Positions 1 to 8,410 of a stretch of 56,277 bases of DNA are shown piece by piece. Source of the stretch: Bacteroidota bacterium. Lineage in GTDB: Bacteria > Bacteroidota > Bacteroidia > Bacteroidales > VadinHA17. The DNA lies in assembly GCA_029552825.1 (NCBI GenBank), contig JAKPDL010000166.1:1-56277 (forward strand), read 5' to 3'. The position numbers and the translations under genes are program-made. Every line of letters starts with the position of its first letter. Position 1 is the first letter of the stretch. The notes beneath the pieces were generated by a model. That model was not told the DNA's origin, searched no databases, and worked only from the letters and a program-made list of their open reading frames with translations.

Positions 1-53
1 TCTTGTATTTCTTCTGAAAAATCTTTTGTAATTTTATTCACTTTTCTTGCCAT
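1..53 (-). CDS. 5' fragment of repeated outward-facing gene, family unknown
   Basis: An ATG at 53-51 on the minus strand opens a frame that runs off the window, giving about 17 residues starting MARKVNKITKDFSEEIQ. The right-hand copy starts MARKTNKITKDFSQELQ, so the two are homologous protein starts. Most differences change the protein conservatively (V/T, E/Q, I/L), which supports real coding. The start codon lies in an imperfect inverted repeat (49-58 with 97-106). It may be a transposase start, but nothing visible identifies it. Confidence 0.5.
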   Translation of the reverse strand, partial: MARKVNKITKDFSEEIQ

Positions 54-140
54 GGCTGATTGTTTTAAAGTTTATCACTATTATAATTATTTTTTTCAGC
101 CGTGGCTTTTTTAATTTTACAGAAACAATGTTACATAATC
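1..140. repeat. Left copy of inverted end repeat
   Basis: The reverse complement of 1-140 matches 56138-56277. The outer 78 bases (140 down to 63) are identical. They are followed by a short indel (2 versus 5 bases), an identical stretch around a start codon, and then coding sequence with a few substitutions. Similarity stops sharply at 140/56138. The sharp edge and conserved leader suggest the end of a multicopy element such as an insertion sequence. I infer this; I do not recognise the family. Confidence 0.85.
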
Positions 141-208
141 CAGGCTCATGTCTTGGTTTGGCCTCAACCCCTCGATAATCCTCTGTGTTAACCTCACCCC
201 CTTAATCC

Positions 209-230
209 CCCTCTCCAGCTTGGGAGAGGG
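209..230. repeat. GC-rich hairpin of an intergenic repeat type
   Basis: CCCTCTCC (209-216) pairs with GGAGAGGG (223-230) across a six-base loop. Similar C-rich and G-rich hairpins occur as dispersed intergenic repeats in many bacteria. A weaker hairpin of the same style, with TCTCCC and GGGAGA arms, lies near 8233-8258. No T-run follows, so I do not call it a terminator. Confidence 0.4.
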
Positions 231-279
231 AAAGTTGTTGATATACAATATATTAATATCTTATCCTTAATGAGAAGAG

Positions 280-374
280 TGTCTCGTCCTAAAAAAAGTT
301 GACAGTTTTTAATTTAATCCTGATATAAGTTTACAAATTTCATAATTTTTGTCAACCTATTTCAGGACAAGACA
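280..374. mobile_element. 95-bp MITE-like element with 25-bp inverted ends
   Basis: The left end (280-304) and the reverse complement of the right end (350-374) match at 21 of 25 positions. Both begin TGTCT and end GTTGACA. The element is flanked by GAG on each side (277-279 and 375-377), consistent with a 3-bp target duplication. The 45-bp interior is AT-rich and too short to code. The ends resemble insertion-sequence termini with a 3-bp duplication such as the IS3 family, but that assignment is from memory and unverified. Confidence 0.6.
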
Positions 375-526
375 GAGTCTATTCCGAAAACTCGGAAAGC
401 CAGGTGAGGGGGTAAAAACGCAGAAGGTGGCCGGTGAGTTGAGGTGAAACCTCTGTTTGTGAAACAAGACTTTAACAAATTTGTAAGATAAAACTTAATA
501 AAGTTTAAAATATTCATAAAAAATAT

Positions 527-534
527 TAATTTTG
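527..534 (+). promoter_or_regulatory. Candidate -7 promoter element of proB
   Basis: TAATTTTG fits the Bacteroidota -7 consensus TAnnTTTG and lies 50 bases before the proB start. I see no convincing TTTG at the usual -33 distance, so this is only a candidate. Confidence 0.35.
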
Positions 535-584
535 CAAGAAATTTTTTTAAATAAGTTCAATTTTGTAAACAGGTAATATTAAAA

Positions 585-1718
585 ATGAATGTTGAACTGA
601 AAAACAGAAAGGAAAATTTTGGGCGTATCACCGTAAAGGTTGGAAGCAACGTGTTGACCAATGACGATGGTTCACTCAACACATGGAGAATTTCCAGAAT
701 TGTTGAAGATTTAGCTATCCTTTACAGGAATGGGATAGAGGTTATTCTTGTAACATCAGGTGCTGTTGCTGCTGGAAGGTCAGAAATAACCCCATCGAGG
801 AAGACCAGTGTAGTGGAGTCGAGGCAAATACTTGCTGCAGTGGGACAGGTAAAACTGATGTCGCATTACCAGTATTTATTCGGAAAATATGGAATTCCTG
901 CAGGACAGGTTCTCGCCACAAGGGAAAGCTTTATGGACAGGCGGCACTATCTGAACATGAGAAACTGCATCATGGCAATGCTCGATAACAAAATAATCCC
1001 CATTGTTAATGAAAATGATACTATCTCAGTAAACGAGCTGATGTTTACAGATAACGACGAACTTTCCTGCCTTATCACTTCAATGATGGATTGCAGCTCA
1101 CTTATAATCCTCACCAATGTCGATGGCATCTATACAGGTATCCCTGGTGATGATGGGACGGAGCTTATAAGGGAGGTGCGTCCTGATGCAGAAGGAATTG
1201 AACAATACATCTTTTCATTCCGCTCCGAATTCGGACGTGGCGGTATGCTTACAAAATACTCAAATGCCCGCAGACTTGCCTCCGAGGGTGTCAGAGTTTT
1301 TATTGCAAACGGTTTGCGCGATTCCATTATAACTGATATCGTGCGCGGGAAAGATGTACCATATACTCACTTTTTGCCTGCTGGCAAACGCAGGAACAGT
1401 GTGAAGAAATGGATAGCCCATTCCGCTACCTTCGCCCGTGGTGTGGTGGTTGTCAACCGGGGAGCAAAGGAGGCCCTCATGGGCCCTAAAGCTTCAAGTC
1501 TTCTGCTTGTAGGGGTAACCCGCATCGAAGGATCTTTCAAAAAAGGAGATATTGTCAGAATAATTGACGAAGAAGGGAACTCTATAGGCCTGGGCAAATC
1601 GGAATACGATTCCGATAAAGCAATTCAGAATATAGGTCAGAAATGCAGCAAACCACTGGTACATTACCATTATCTGGTTTTAAATGAGAATGCAGGTGTT
1701 GAACCTGTGGTTTTTTAA
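585..1718 (+). CDS. proB: Glutamate 5-kinase
   Basis: ProB phosphorylates L-glutamate to gamma-glutamyl phosphate, the first step of proline synthesis, in the cytoplasm. The 377-residue protein has the amino-acid kinase fold. VKVGSNVLT near residue 18 is the nucleotide loop, VTSGAVAAGR near 57-66 is typical of the family, and NENDTIS near 142 and the FGRGGM stretch near 216 line substrate sites. Residues of about 280 onward form a PUA domain, so this is the long form. It is followed 21 bases later by proA and reads as the first gene of the proBA pair. Proline feedback is typical of the family but not shown here. Confidence 0.95.
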   Translation: MNVELKNRKENFGRITVKVGSNVLTNDDGSLNTWRISRIVEDLAILYRNGIEVILVTSGAVAAGRSEITPSRKTSVVESRQILAAVGQVKLMSHYQYLFGKYGIPAGQVLATRESFMDRRHYLNMRNCIMAMLDNKIIPIVNENDTISVNELMFTDNDELSCLITSMMDCSSLIILTNVDGIYTGIPGDDGTELIREVRPDAEGIEQYIFSFRSEFGRGGMLTKYSNARRLASEGVRVFIANGLRDSIITDIVRGKDVPYTHFLPAGKRRNSVKKWIAHSATFARGVVVVNRGAKEALMGPKASSLLLVGVTRIEGSFKKGDIVRIIDEEGNSIGLGKSEYDSDKAIQNIGQKCSKPLVHYHYLVLNENAGVEPVVF

Positions 1719-1739
1719 TTATACAATCCCTGAGTACTT

Positions 1740-2987
1740 ATGAACTGCATCCCTCTTTTAAAAAGGGCCGCAGAAGCCGGCCGTAAAATGACTGTTATTG
1801 ACAACAGCAGGATAAATGAGGTACTTCTGAAACTGGCTGATGCCGTTGAGGAAAATATCCCTTTCATCATTTCCGAGAATGAGAAAGACCTCAGGAAAAT
1901 GGACCAGAATGACCCCAGATACGACAGGCTACTTCTGACAAAAGAAAGGATAGAAGGTATAGCATCCGATATTAGAAATGTTGCATCACTGCCATCACCG
2001 GTCGGACGCATACTCGACCAGCGGGTGCGCCCAAACGGACTTAAAATCTCAAAAGTGAGCGTGCCGTTCGGCGTGGTGGCAGTTATTTATGAGGCAAGGC
2101 CAAACGTTACGCTCGATGTCTTTTCACTCTGCTTCAAATCAGGCAATGCATGTGTTCTTAAAGGGGGAAGCGATGCAATAAATTCAAATAAGGCTCTGGT
2201 AAGCATCATTGCCGGAATACTGGAAAAAGAAGGAATTGACAAAAATGTTGTAACCCTTCTCCCGGCAGGACGCAGTGAAACCATGCAACTACTGAAAGCA
2301 CGCGATTATATAGATCTTATCATCCCACGCGGAGGAAAATCACTCATCGATTTCGTAAGGGAAAACGCGCTTGTTCCTGTGATAGAAACAGGAGCCGGCA
2401 TCTGCCATACATATTTTGACGAGTATGGCGACCGGGAAAAGGGAAGATTAATAATCAATAATGCAAAGACCCGCAGGGTGAGCGTCTGCAATGCACTCGA
2501 CTGCCTTATAGTCCATGAAAAACGACTCTCTGACCTGCCTTATCTGGTAAGTCTTTGCGTCGAAAAGAATGTAATAATCTATGCCGACAGAAAAGCATTT
2601 TCAGCCCTGAAAGGAAAATACCCTGCACACCTGCTTCAGCATGCTACAAAAGAATCGTGGGGAACAGAATTCCTTTCTTATAAGATGGCGATTAAAACCA
2701 CTGCTTCATTTGATGAGGCAATTAGCCATATATCGAGGTATAGCTCAAAGCACAGCGAAGCTATTATTTCGGAAGATCCAGACAGAATAAAGATGTTTTT
2801 CAATCTTGTCGATGCAGCTGCTGTATATTCCAATACGTCAACAGCTTTCACCGACGGGGCACAGTTCGGCCTTGGAGCTGAAATAGGTATTTCAACACAA
2901 AAGCTTCATGCAAGAGGCCCTATGGCACTCGAAGAGCTTACAACCTATAAATGGATTATTGAAGGAAACGGTCAGATAAGAAGCTGA
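1740..2987 (+). CDS. proA: Gamma-glutamyl phosphate reductase
   Basis: ProA reduces gamma-glutamyl phosphate with NADPH to glutamate semialdehyde, the second proline step. The 415 residues match the usual family length. The aldehyde-dehydrogenase-like fold shows [15 protein letters not shown] near residues 110-124, LKGGSDA near 139, and the catalytic cysteine in [11 protein letters not shown] near 245. It sits 21 bases after proB and 17 bases before the aconitase gene, so the five-gene run proB-proA-acn-icd-gltA may be co-transcribed. No proC is present in the window. Confidence 0.95.
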   Translation: MNCIPLLKRAAEAGRKMTVIDNSRINEVLLKLADAVEENIPFIISENEKDLRKMDQNDPRYDRLLLTKERIEGIASDIRNVASLPSPVGRILDQRVRPNGLKISKVSVPFGVVAVIYEARPNVTLDVFSLCFKSGNACVLKGGSDAINSNKALVSIIAGILEKEGIDKNVVTLLPAGRSETMQLLKARDYIDLIIPRGGKSLIDFVRENALVPVIETGAGICHTYFDEYGDREKGRLIINNAKTRRVSVCNALDCLIVHEKRLSDLPYLVSLCVEKNVIIYADRKAFSALKGKYPAHLLQHATKESWGTEFLSYKMAIKTTASFDEAISHISRYSSKHSEAIISEDPDRIKMFFNLVDAAAVYSNTSTAFTDGAQFGLGAEIGISTQKLHARGPMALEELTTYKWIIEGNGQIRS

Positions 2988-3004
2988 AAAATTTAATAAC
3001 TGGC

Positions 3005-5266
3005 ATGTACGATCTTGAAATTATAAAATCCTTTTATGAGGTTTTGCCTGAGAGAATGAAAAAAATCAGGAAAAGAGCAGGCCGGCCGCTTACTCTTACT
3101 GAGAAAATTCTGTTTAATCATTTGTATGACGATGGGACAGCCGGTGATTTAAATAGAAGCGGACAGTATGCTGATTTCAGACCCGATCGCCTTGCAATGC
3201 AGGATGCCACTGCCCAGATGGCACTGCTTCAGTTTATTCTTGCAGGAAGCAAAAGGTCTGCCATTCCGGCTTCAGTTCACTGCGACCACCTGATTGTGGC
3301 TGAAAAGGGAGGGGAAGAGGATCTTAAAAAAGCTGTTGAAACTGGCAAAGAAGTTTATGAATTCCTCGAATCAGTCTGCAGAAAGTACGGAATAAGCTTC
3401 TGGAAGCCCGGCTCAGGAATAATTCACCAGATAGTTCTTGAAAACTATGCCTTCCCGGGAGGTATGATTACAGGTACAGATTCGCATACTCCAAATGCTG
3501 GAGGCCTTGGTATGATAGGTGTGGGAGTAGGAGGAGCCGACGCAGTGGATGCCATGACAGGCATGCCATGGGAATTGAAGATGCCAGAAATAATCGGCGT
3601 GAGACTCACAGGAAGGCTCTCAGGATGGTGCTCACCAAAAGACGTTATTCTGAAGCTGGCCGGTATACTTACGGTAAAAGGTGCTACAGGTTCGGTTATC
3701 GAATATTTCGGCGATGGAACTTCAACAATCTCCTGCACCGGAAAAGCCACAATTTGCAACATGGGAGCAGAGACTGGTGCAACATCATCTGTTTTTCCTT
3801 TCGATGCATCAATGATTTATTACCTGAACTCCACCGGAAGAAATCAGATTGCAGAACTCGCATCGAATAACAGGATGCATCTGCAGGCTGACCCTGAAGT
3901 CTATGCTGCTCCTGAAAAATATTACGACAGAGTGATTGAGATCAATCTCTCGGAACTCGAACCTCATCTCAATGGCCCTTTTACACCCGACCTTGCCACT
4001 ACTGTGCAGGAGATGAAGAAAAAAGCAGAGAAGCATAATTGGCCACTGGATGTTGAGGCAGTACTGATTGGTTCATGCACCAACTCTTCTTTCGAAGACC
4101 TGTCTAAAGCTGCCTCAGTGGTAAAAAATGCTCTTGAAAAGAAACTGAAACCAGTAGCAAAGATTTATGTATCACCGGGTTCAGAATTTGTCCGCACTCT
4201 TGCAGCAAGGGAGGGTATCCTTGATCTGTTCCGCAGGGCAGGAGCAGAAATATTTGCAAATGCCTGCGGACCATGCATCGGGCAATGGAAAAGGCAAACA
4301 GATGATAATGAAAGAGTCAATACAATAGTGCATACCTTCAATCGTAATTTTTCAAAGCGTACTGACGGTAACCCTAATACCCACGTATTTGTTGCTTCGC
4401 CGGAAATTGCCGCTGCTATTGCATTTTCAGGAAAACTTTCATTCGACCCTTCGAGAGATAAAATCGTGAATGAAGAAGGTAAATTAGTAATGCTTGACGA
4501 GCCCCTGGCTAAAGAACTTCCGGAAAATGCTGCAGGTTTAATGTCTGAAACAAGTTCAGTAAACAATATTCAGGTTGAAGATACAGAAATAATTATACCG
4601 CCTAACTCTGAACGGCTGCAATTACTGAAGCCTTTCGAACCGTGGAACGGAAAGGATTTTCTGGGCTTATATCTTCTTATTAAAGTAAAAGGTAAATGTA
4701 CAACCGATCATATTTCCATGGCAGGACCATGGCTTAAATACCGTGGACATCTGGAAAATATCTCTGAGAATTACATGATCGGTGCCGTAAACGCATTCAA
4801 TGGTTTAACAAACAGTGTTTTAAACCAGTTGACCGGAGAATACTCACCGGTTCCTGTTGCAGCAAAGGCTTACAGAGATACCGGCACCGGTTCTGTAGTT
4901 ATAGCAGAAGAGAATTTCGGAGAGGGTTCATCGCGTGAGCATGCCGCTATGGAGGCAAGATTTCTTGGTGTAAAGGCAATTATTGCGAAGTCGTTTGCCC
5001 GCATTCATGAGACTAATCTTAAGAAACAGGGGGTTCTTGCTCTGACTTTTATGAATCCAGAAGACTACGACCGGGTGAGAGAGGATGACCGTGTTGATAT
5101 AACCGGAATAACGAAGATGGCACCCGGAACCACTCTGAAGCTTATACTAAGGCATTCAGATGGAACAAAAGAGGAGATAACTCTTTTGCACTCATATAGC
5201 GAAAAACAGATTGAATGGTTCAGGGAAGGAAGTGCATTGAATGTGATAAGGAAACTGAATACTTAA
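3005..5266 (+). CDS. acn: Aconitate hydratase
   Basis: This enzyme converts citrate to isocitrate via cis-aconitate with a [4Fe-4S] cluster. The 753 residues and layout match the mitochondrial-type aconitase common in Bacteroidota. The cluster ligands are visible as Cys358 in GSCTNSS and Cys421 and Cys424 in ACGPCIGQW. SREHAAMEAR near residue 644 is the swivel-domain active-site motif. It is followed by icd after 91 bases and then gltA, so citrate synthase, aconitase and isocitrate dehydrogenase are together. That is the oxidative branch leading to 2-oxoglutarate and glutamate. Confidence 0.95.
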   Translation: MYDLEIIKSFYEVLPERMKKIRKRAGRPLTLTEKILFNHLYDDGTAGDLNRSGQYADFRPDRLAMQDATAQMALLQFILAGSKRSAIPASVHCDHLIVAEKGGEEDLKKAVETGKEVYEFLESVCRKYGISFWKPGSGIIHQIVLENYAFPGGMITGTDSHTPNAGGLGMIGVGVGGADAVDAMTGMPWELKMPEIIGVRLTGRLSGWCSPKDVILKLAGILTVKGATGSVIEYFGDGTSTISCTGKATICNMGAETGATSSVFPFDASMIYYLNSTGRNQIAELASNNRMHLQADPEVYAAPEKYYDRVIEINLSELEPHLNGPFTPDLATTVQEMKKKAEKHNWPLDVEAVLIGSCTNSSFEDLSKAASVVKNALEKKLKPVAKIYVSPGSEFVRTLAAREGILDLFRRAGAEIFANACGPCIGQWKRQTDDNERVNTIVHTFNRNFSKRTDGNPNTHVFVASPEIAAAIAFSGKLSFDPSRDKIVNEEGKLVMLDEPLAKELPENAAGLMSETSSVNNIQVEDTEIIIPPNSERLQLLKPFEPWNGKDFLGLYLLIKVKGKCTTDHISMAGPWLKYRGHLENISENYMIGAVNAFNGLTNSVLNQLTGEYSPVPVAAKAYRDTGTGSVVIAEENFGEGSSREHAAMEARFLGVKAIIAKSFARIHETNLKKQGVLALTFMNPEDYDRVREDDRVDITGITKMAPGTTLKLILRHSDGTKEEITLLHSYSEKQIEWFREGSALNVIRKLNT

Positions 5267-5357
5267 ATAAGTGGATAATTCAGAAATACAAAGGAAATTA
5301 GTGAAGAAACTTAATAAAGTACTTCAAATTGCGAGTAAAAAAACAGAATGATCAATT

Positions 5358-6623
5358 ATGAATCCGGGAAAAATAACATTTGAAAATGGGCAGCTCCTTG
5401 TGCCCGATAATCCTGTAATTCCATTTATTGAGGGTGACGGGACGGGACCGGATATCTGGCGTGCGGCAGTGCGTGTAATTGACGCTGCAGTGTGTAAATC
5501 TTACAGGGGAAAAAGGAAGATTGAATGGATGGAGGTGCTGGCAGGCGAGAAGGCATTTAACCTTACTGGAAAATGGCTGCCTGAAGAGACAGTGACAGCA
5601 TTCAGGGAATACTTTGTTGGTATCAAGGGTCCCCTCACCACCCCGGTGGGCGAGGGAATACGCTCGTTGAATGTGGCATTGAGGCAGGAACTCGACCTTT
5701 ATGTATGTTACCGCCCTGTAAGATATTACAGAGGAGTCCCAGGCCCGGTAAAACACCCCGAGCTTGTCGATATGCATATTTTCAGGGAAAATACTGAAGA
5801 TATTTATGCTGGCATCGAGTTTATGGTAGGTGAGCCAGCCACTGAAAAATTCAGGGATTTTCTCATTTCAGAAATGGGAGTAAAAAAAATAAGATTTCCC
5901 CGGACATCATCTTTTGCCGTTAAACCCGTATCAATTGAAGGAACCGAACGGCTTGTCCGCCAGGCAATAAGGTTTGCTATTGAGAGAAAGCTTCCTTCAG
6001 TCACGCTTGTTCACAAAGGGAATATTATGAAGTTTACTGAAGGGGCTTTCATGAAGTGGGGATATGCACTTGCCGAAAGGGAGTTCGGAGAGTTCGTTTT
6101 TACATGGGAACAGTACCGTGCAATTGAAAAAGCAGGTGGTACAGCAAAAGCTGATGAAGAACTTAAAAAAGCCGAAGAGGAAGGGAAGGTGATAATAAAG
6201 GATGTCATCACCGATGCATTTCTTCAGCAGATACTTACGCGCCCTGCTGAATATTCTGTTATAGCCACCCTGAATCTAAACGGCGATTATATCTCCGATG
6301 CCCTTGCTGCAATCGTGGGAGGAATAGGCATAGCGCCGGGGGCAAACATAAACTTCGACACCGGTCACGCTGTGTTTGAAGCTACTCATGGCACTGCACC
6401 TAAATATGCCGGACAGGATAAAGTAAATCCCGGTTCGGTAATCCTTTCAGGTGCATTAATGCTTGAATATATAGGATGGAATGAAGCTGCACGAAAGATT
6501 CACGACGGCCTTGAGGCCGCAATCTCAGCAGGTAAAGTAACATACGATTTCCATCGTCTTATGGAAAATGCCGTGTTGCTCAAGACATCTGAGTTTGCTG
6601 ATGAAATAATAAAAGCTATGTAA
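5358..6623 (+). CDS. icd: Isocitrate dehydrogenase (NADP)
   Basis: Icd oxidatively decarboxylates isocitrate to 2-oxoglutarate. At 421 residues it has the size of the Escherichia coli-type homodimeric enzyme. Visible motifs are [11 protein letters not shown] near residue 24, [14 protein letters not shown] near 102 with Ser103 in the position of the E. coli regulatory serine, [12 protein letters not shown] near 145, and [13 protein letters not shown] near 341. Whether Ser103 is phosphorylated here is unknown, and I see no IDH kinase gene. NADP preference is inferred from overall similarity, not tested. Citrate synthase follows 12 bases downstream. Confidence 0.93.
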   Translation: MNPGKITFENGQLLVPDNPVIPFIEGDGTGPDIWRAAVRVIDAAVCKSYRGKRKIEWMEVLAGEKAFNLTGKWLPEETVTAFREYFVGIKGPLTTPVGEGIRSLNVALRQELDLYVCYRPVRYYRGVPGPVKHPELVDMHIFRENTEDIYAGIEFMVGEPATEKFRDFLISEMGVKKIRFPRTSSFAVKPVSIEGTERLVRQAIRFAIERKLPSVTLVHKGNIMKFTEGAFMKWGYALAEREFGEFVFTWEQYRAIEKAGGTAKADEELKKAEEEGKVIIKDVITDAFLQQILTRPAEYSVIATLNLNGDYISDALAAIVGGIGIAPGANINFDTGHAVFEATHGTAPKYAGQDKVNPGSVILSGALMLEYIGWNEAARKIHDGLEAAISAGKVTYDFHRLMENAVLLKTSEFADEIIKAM

Positions 6624-6635
6624 AATTTTAAGAAG

Positions 6636-7994
6636 ATGAATGGGAATGATTTTTTCAGAATGTTTGAGAAGTCTGTGCGGGAATCATGTCAGATCGATAA
6701 CGAACTTTTCGAGAAGTACGATGTTAAGAGGGGATTGAGAAACAGTGACCGTACAGGTGTTCTTGTGGGACTTACTAACATAGGCGACGTTGTCGGCTAT
6801 GAAAAGAAGGACGGTAAGGTTATCCCTGTCCCGGGCAGGTTGCTTTACAGGGGTATCGACATTGATGAGATAACCCATGGTTTTCAGAAAGAAAACAGGC
6901 ACGGTTTTGATGAAACCGTTTTTCTGCTGCTGGCAGGAAGGCTTCCGACAAAAAGCGAACTGGAGCAATTCTCTTCATATCTGGCTTCACTCAGGCCTCT
7001 GCCCGACCATTTCATAAATAACATGATTCTCTCCCTTAAGGGTAAAGATGTGCTCAACATACTTGCAAGATCTGTGCTCGGACTCTACACTCTTGATGAC
7101 GACCCGGATAATATTTCACTTGATAACATGATAAAGCAATCACTCAATCTGATTGCCAAATTTCCGTGTATAATTGCCTATTCATACCAGGCACTCAGGC
7201 ACGCATATTATGGAAAGACCCTGTCGATTCGCCATCCTCTGATGCACCTGACTACAGCAGAAAATTTCCTGCATCTCATCAAGGGTGATAAAGCTTACAC
7301 AAAGCTTCAGGCCGATATGGTCGACCTTGCACTGGTATTGCATGCCGAACATGGGGGCGGTAATAACTCCACATTTACGATGAGGGTAACAAGTTCAACC
7401 GAAACTGACATTTATTCAGCAGTTACGGCAGCCATAGGCTCCCTGAAGGGCCCGCTTCACGGCGGAGCAAACCTGAAAGTGCTGCACATGATGGAAAATA
7501 TCAAGGAAAACGTAAAAGACTGGAAAGACAAAGAAGAAGTTGAAAATTACCTGATGAAAATATTAAGGAAAGAGGCAAATGACTTTTCAGGTAAGATCTA
7601 CGGTGTGGGACATGCAGTGTATACAATTTCCGACCCGCGGGCTGTACTTTTAAAAGAAAAGGCACGCGAACTGGCTGCAGAGGCTGGACGACTCGATGAA
7701 TTTGATCTTTACTGCCTTGTAGAGGAACTGACACCTGATGTCTTCAGAAAATTTAAAGGCGACCAGAACGATAAAACCGTATGTGTGAATGTCGACTTCT
7801 ACTCGGGTTTTGTATATTCCTGCATAGGGATTCCGAAAGACCTCTATACACCGCTCTTTGCTATGGCAAGAATTGCAGGGTGGTGCGCTCACCGTATTGA
7901 AGAACTTACCTTCTCTGCAAAAAGAATCATCAGGCCTGCATTTAAAAATGTTTACGGAATCAGACCTTATGTGCCATTAAATGAAAGAATATAA
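6636..7994 (+). CDS. gltA: Citrate synthase
   Basis: It condenses oxaloacetate and acetyl-CoA to citrate. The 452-residue protein is the slightly long form usual in Bacteroidota, with an N-terminal extension before the GLTNIGDV segment. Active-site residues are visible: His in LHAEHGGGNNST near 238, His in GPLHGGANLKV near 274, and Asp in VNVDFYSGFVY near 388. It is the last gene of the acn-icd-gltA group. A new promoter and the threonine leader begin within the next 30-60 bases. Confidence 0.95.
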   Translation: MNGNDFFRMFEKSVRESCQIDNELFEKYDVKRGLRNSDRTGVLVGLTNIGDVVGYEKKDGKVIPVPGRLLYRGIDIDEITHGFQKENRHGFDETVFLLLAGRLPTKSELEQFSSYLASLRPLPDHFINNMILSLKGKDVLNILARSVLGLYTLDDDPDNISLDNMIKQSLNLIAKFPCIIAYSYQALRHAYYGKTLSIRHPLMHLTTAENFLHLIKGDKAYTKLQADMVDLALVLHAEHGGGNNSTFTMRVTSSTETDIYSAVTAAIGSLKGPLHGGANLKVLHMMENIKENVKDWKDKEEVENYLMKILRKEANDFSGKIYGVGHAVYTISDPRAVLLKEKARELAAEAGRLDEFDLYCLVEELTPDVFRKFKGDQNDKTVCVNVDFYSGFVYSCIGIPKDLYTPLFAMARIAGWCAHRIEELTFSAKRIIRPAFKNVYGIRPYVPLNERI

Positions 7995-8023
7995 AAAATA
8001 TTTTAAAAAATTTTCATTTTTTC

Positions 8024-8053
8024 TTTGTATGTATTTAAAAAAATATATTTTTG
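8024..8053 (+). promoter_or_regulatory. Promoter of the threonine operon
   Basis: TTTG at 8024-8027 and TATTTTTG at 8046-8053 fit the Bacteroidota primary-sigma promoter (TTTG, spacer, TAnnTTTG) with an 18-base spacer. Transcription would start about 8059-8061, some ten bases before the leader peptide start at 8071. The fit and placement make this the best promoter in the window, but there is no transcript evidence. Confidence 0.65.
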
Positions 8054-8070
8054 TAACGGAATAACAGACA

Positions 8071-8151
8071 ATGATAAACGTTTTATATACAGGCACAGGT
8101 ACCACCACCACAACAGGAACACTGTTGTACCGGGGATGCCTTGCTCTGTAA
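8071..8151 (+). CDS. thrL: Threonine operon leader peptide
   Basis: This 26-codon open frame, starting MINVLYTGTG, has eight threonine codons among residues 7-17, including five in a row at residues 11-15. The Thr codons span 8089-8121. The stop at 8149-8151 is followed 27 bases later by a strong terminator, and the next gene is thrA. These are the marks of a translated attenuation leader: scarce charged threonyl-tRNA stalls the ribosome on the Thr run. It shares no sequence with E. coli ThrL beyond being Thr-rich. The symbol is used by function only. Confidence 0.85.
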   Translation: MINVLYTGTGTTTTTGTLLYRGCLAL

Positions 8152-8212
8152 TAAGGATTGTTAAATAATGTAATTGCAGCCATCCCCGGAAAAACCGGGG
8201 ATGGCTTTTTTT
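8098..8212 (+). promoter_or_regulatory. Threonine transcription attenuator
   Basis: Three competing structures can be read. A pause hairpin pairs CAACAG (8111-8116) with CTGTTG (8122-8127), extended by GGTA (8098-8101) with TACC (8128-8131). An antiterminator pairs CCGGGGATG (8130-8138) with CATCCCCGG (8181-8189), nine perfect pairs. The terminator hairpin is 8179-8205. A ribosome stalled in the Thr run (8089-8121) frees 8130-8138 and favours the antiterminator. A ribosome reaching the stop at 8151 covers 8130-8138 and lets the terminator form. Confidence 0.85.
8179..8212 (+). terminator. Rho-independent terminator of the thr attenuator
   Basis: An 11-bp perfect stem, GCCATCCCCGG (8179-8189) with CCGGGGATGGC (8195-8205), has a five-A loop and is followed by seven Ts (8206-8212). 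Its 5' arm is the sequence captured by the antiterminator. Confidence 0.9.
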
Positions 8213-8410
8213 ATATCTCCTACTGCTTCTCCCGGCATTGCAACTGGGAGAGGCCTGAGTGAAGAAAAAAGGCATAAAGTCCCAGTCAGGGGAAATGCAG
8301 GTGGCGGCAGAGGATGCCCCTCCAGCACCCTAACGTGGGATGGTGAATGGGTAAAAGAATAAAGGAGATCGAATAATGTTGTTGTTCAGATATTTATAAA
8401 AATCATTTCA
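8213..8410. other. Unassigned 198-base leader segment before thrA
   Basis: About 200 bases separate the attenuator terminator from the thrA start. It has a weak hairpin near 8233-8258 and a seven-codon mini-frame (8376-8399, ATG to TAA) preceded by AGGAG at 8363-8367, ending 11 bases before thrA. I recognise no riboswitch. The mini-frame is too short to call as a gene. Confidence 0.4.

Larger units (their letters stand above)
141..584. other. Intergenic region upstream of proB
   Basis: This stretch has no gene that I can support. It holds a short GC-rich hairpin (209-230), a 95-bp MITE-like element (280-374), and an AT-rich stretch with a possible promoter element (527-534) just before proB. 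Confidence 0.6.

Noticed and set aside
209-230. Terminator at the GC-rich hairpin
   Set aside because: No T-run follows on either strand, and no gene ends close by.
3568-3870. 100-codon plus-strand frame inside the aconitase gene
   Set aside because: It lies wholly within acn in another frame, with a low-complexity, basic product unlike any protein family.
8174-8362. 62-codon open frame after the thr leader
   Set aside because: It runs through the attenuator terminator stem, has no family resemblance, and is explained by leader RNA structure.
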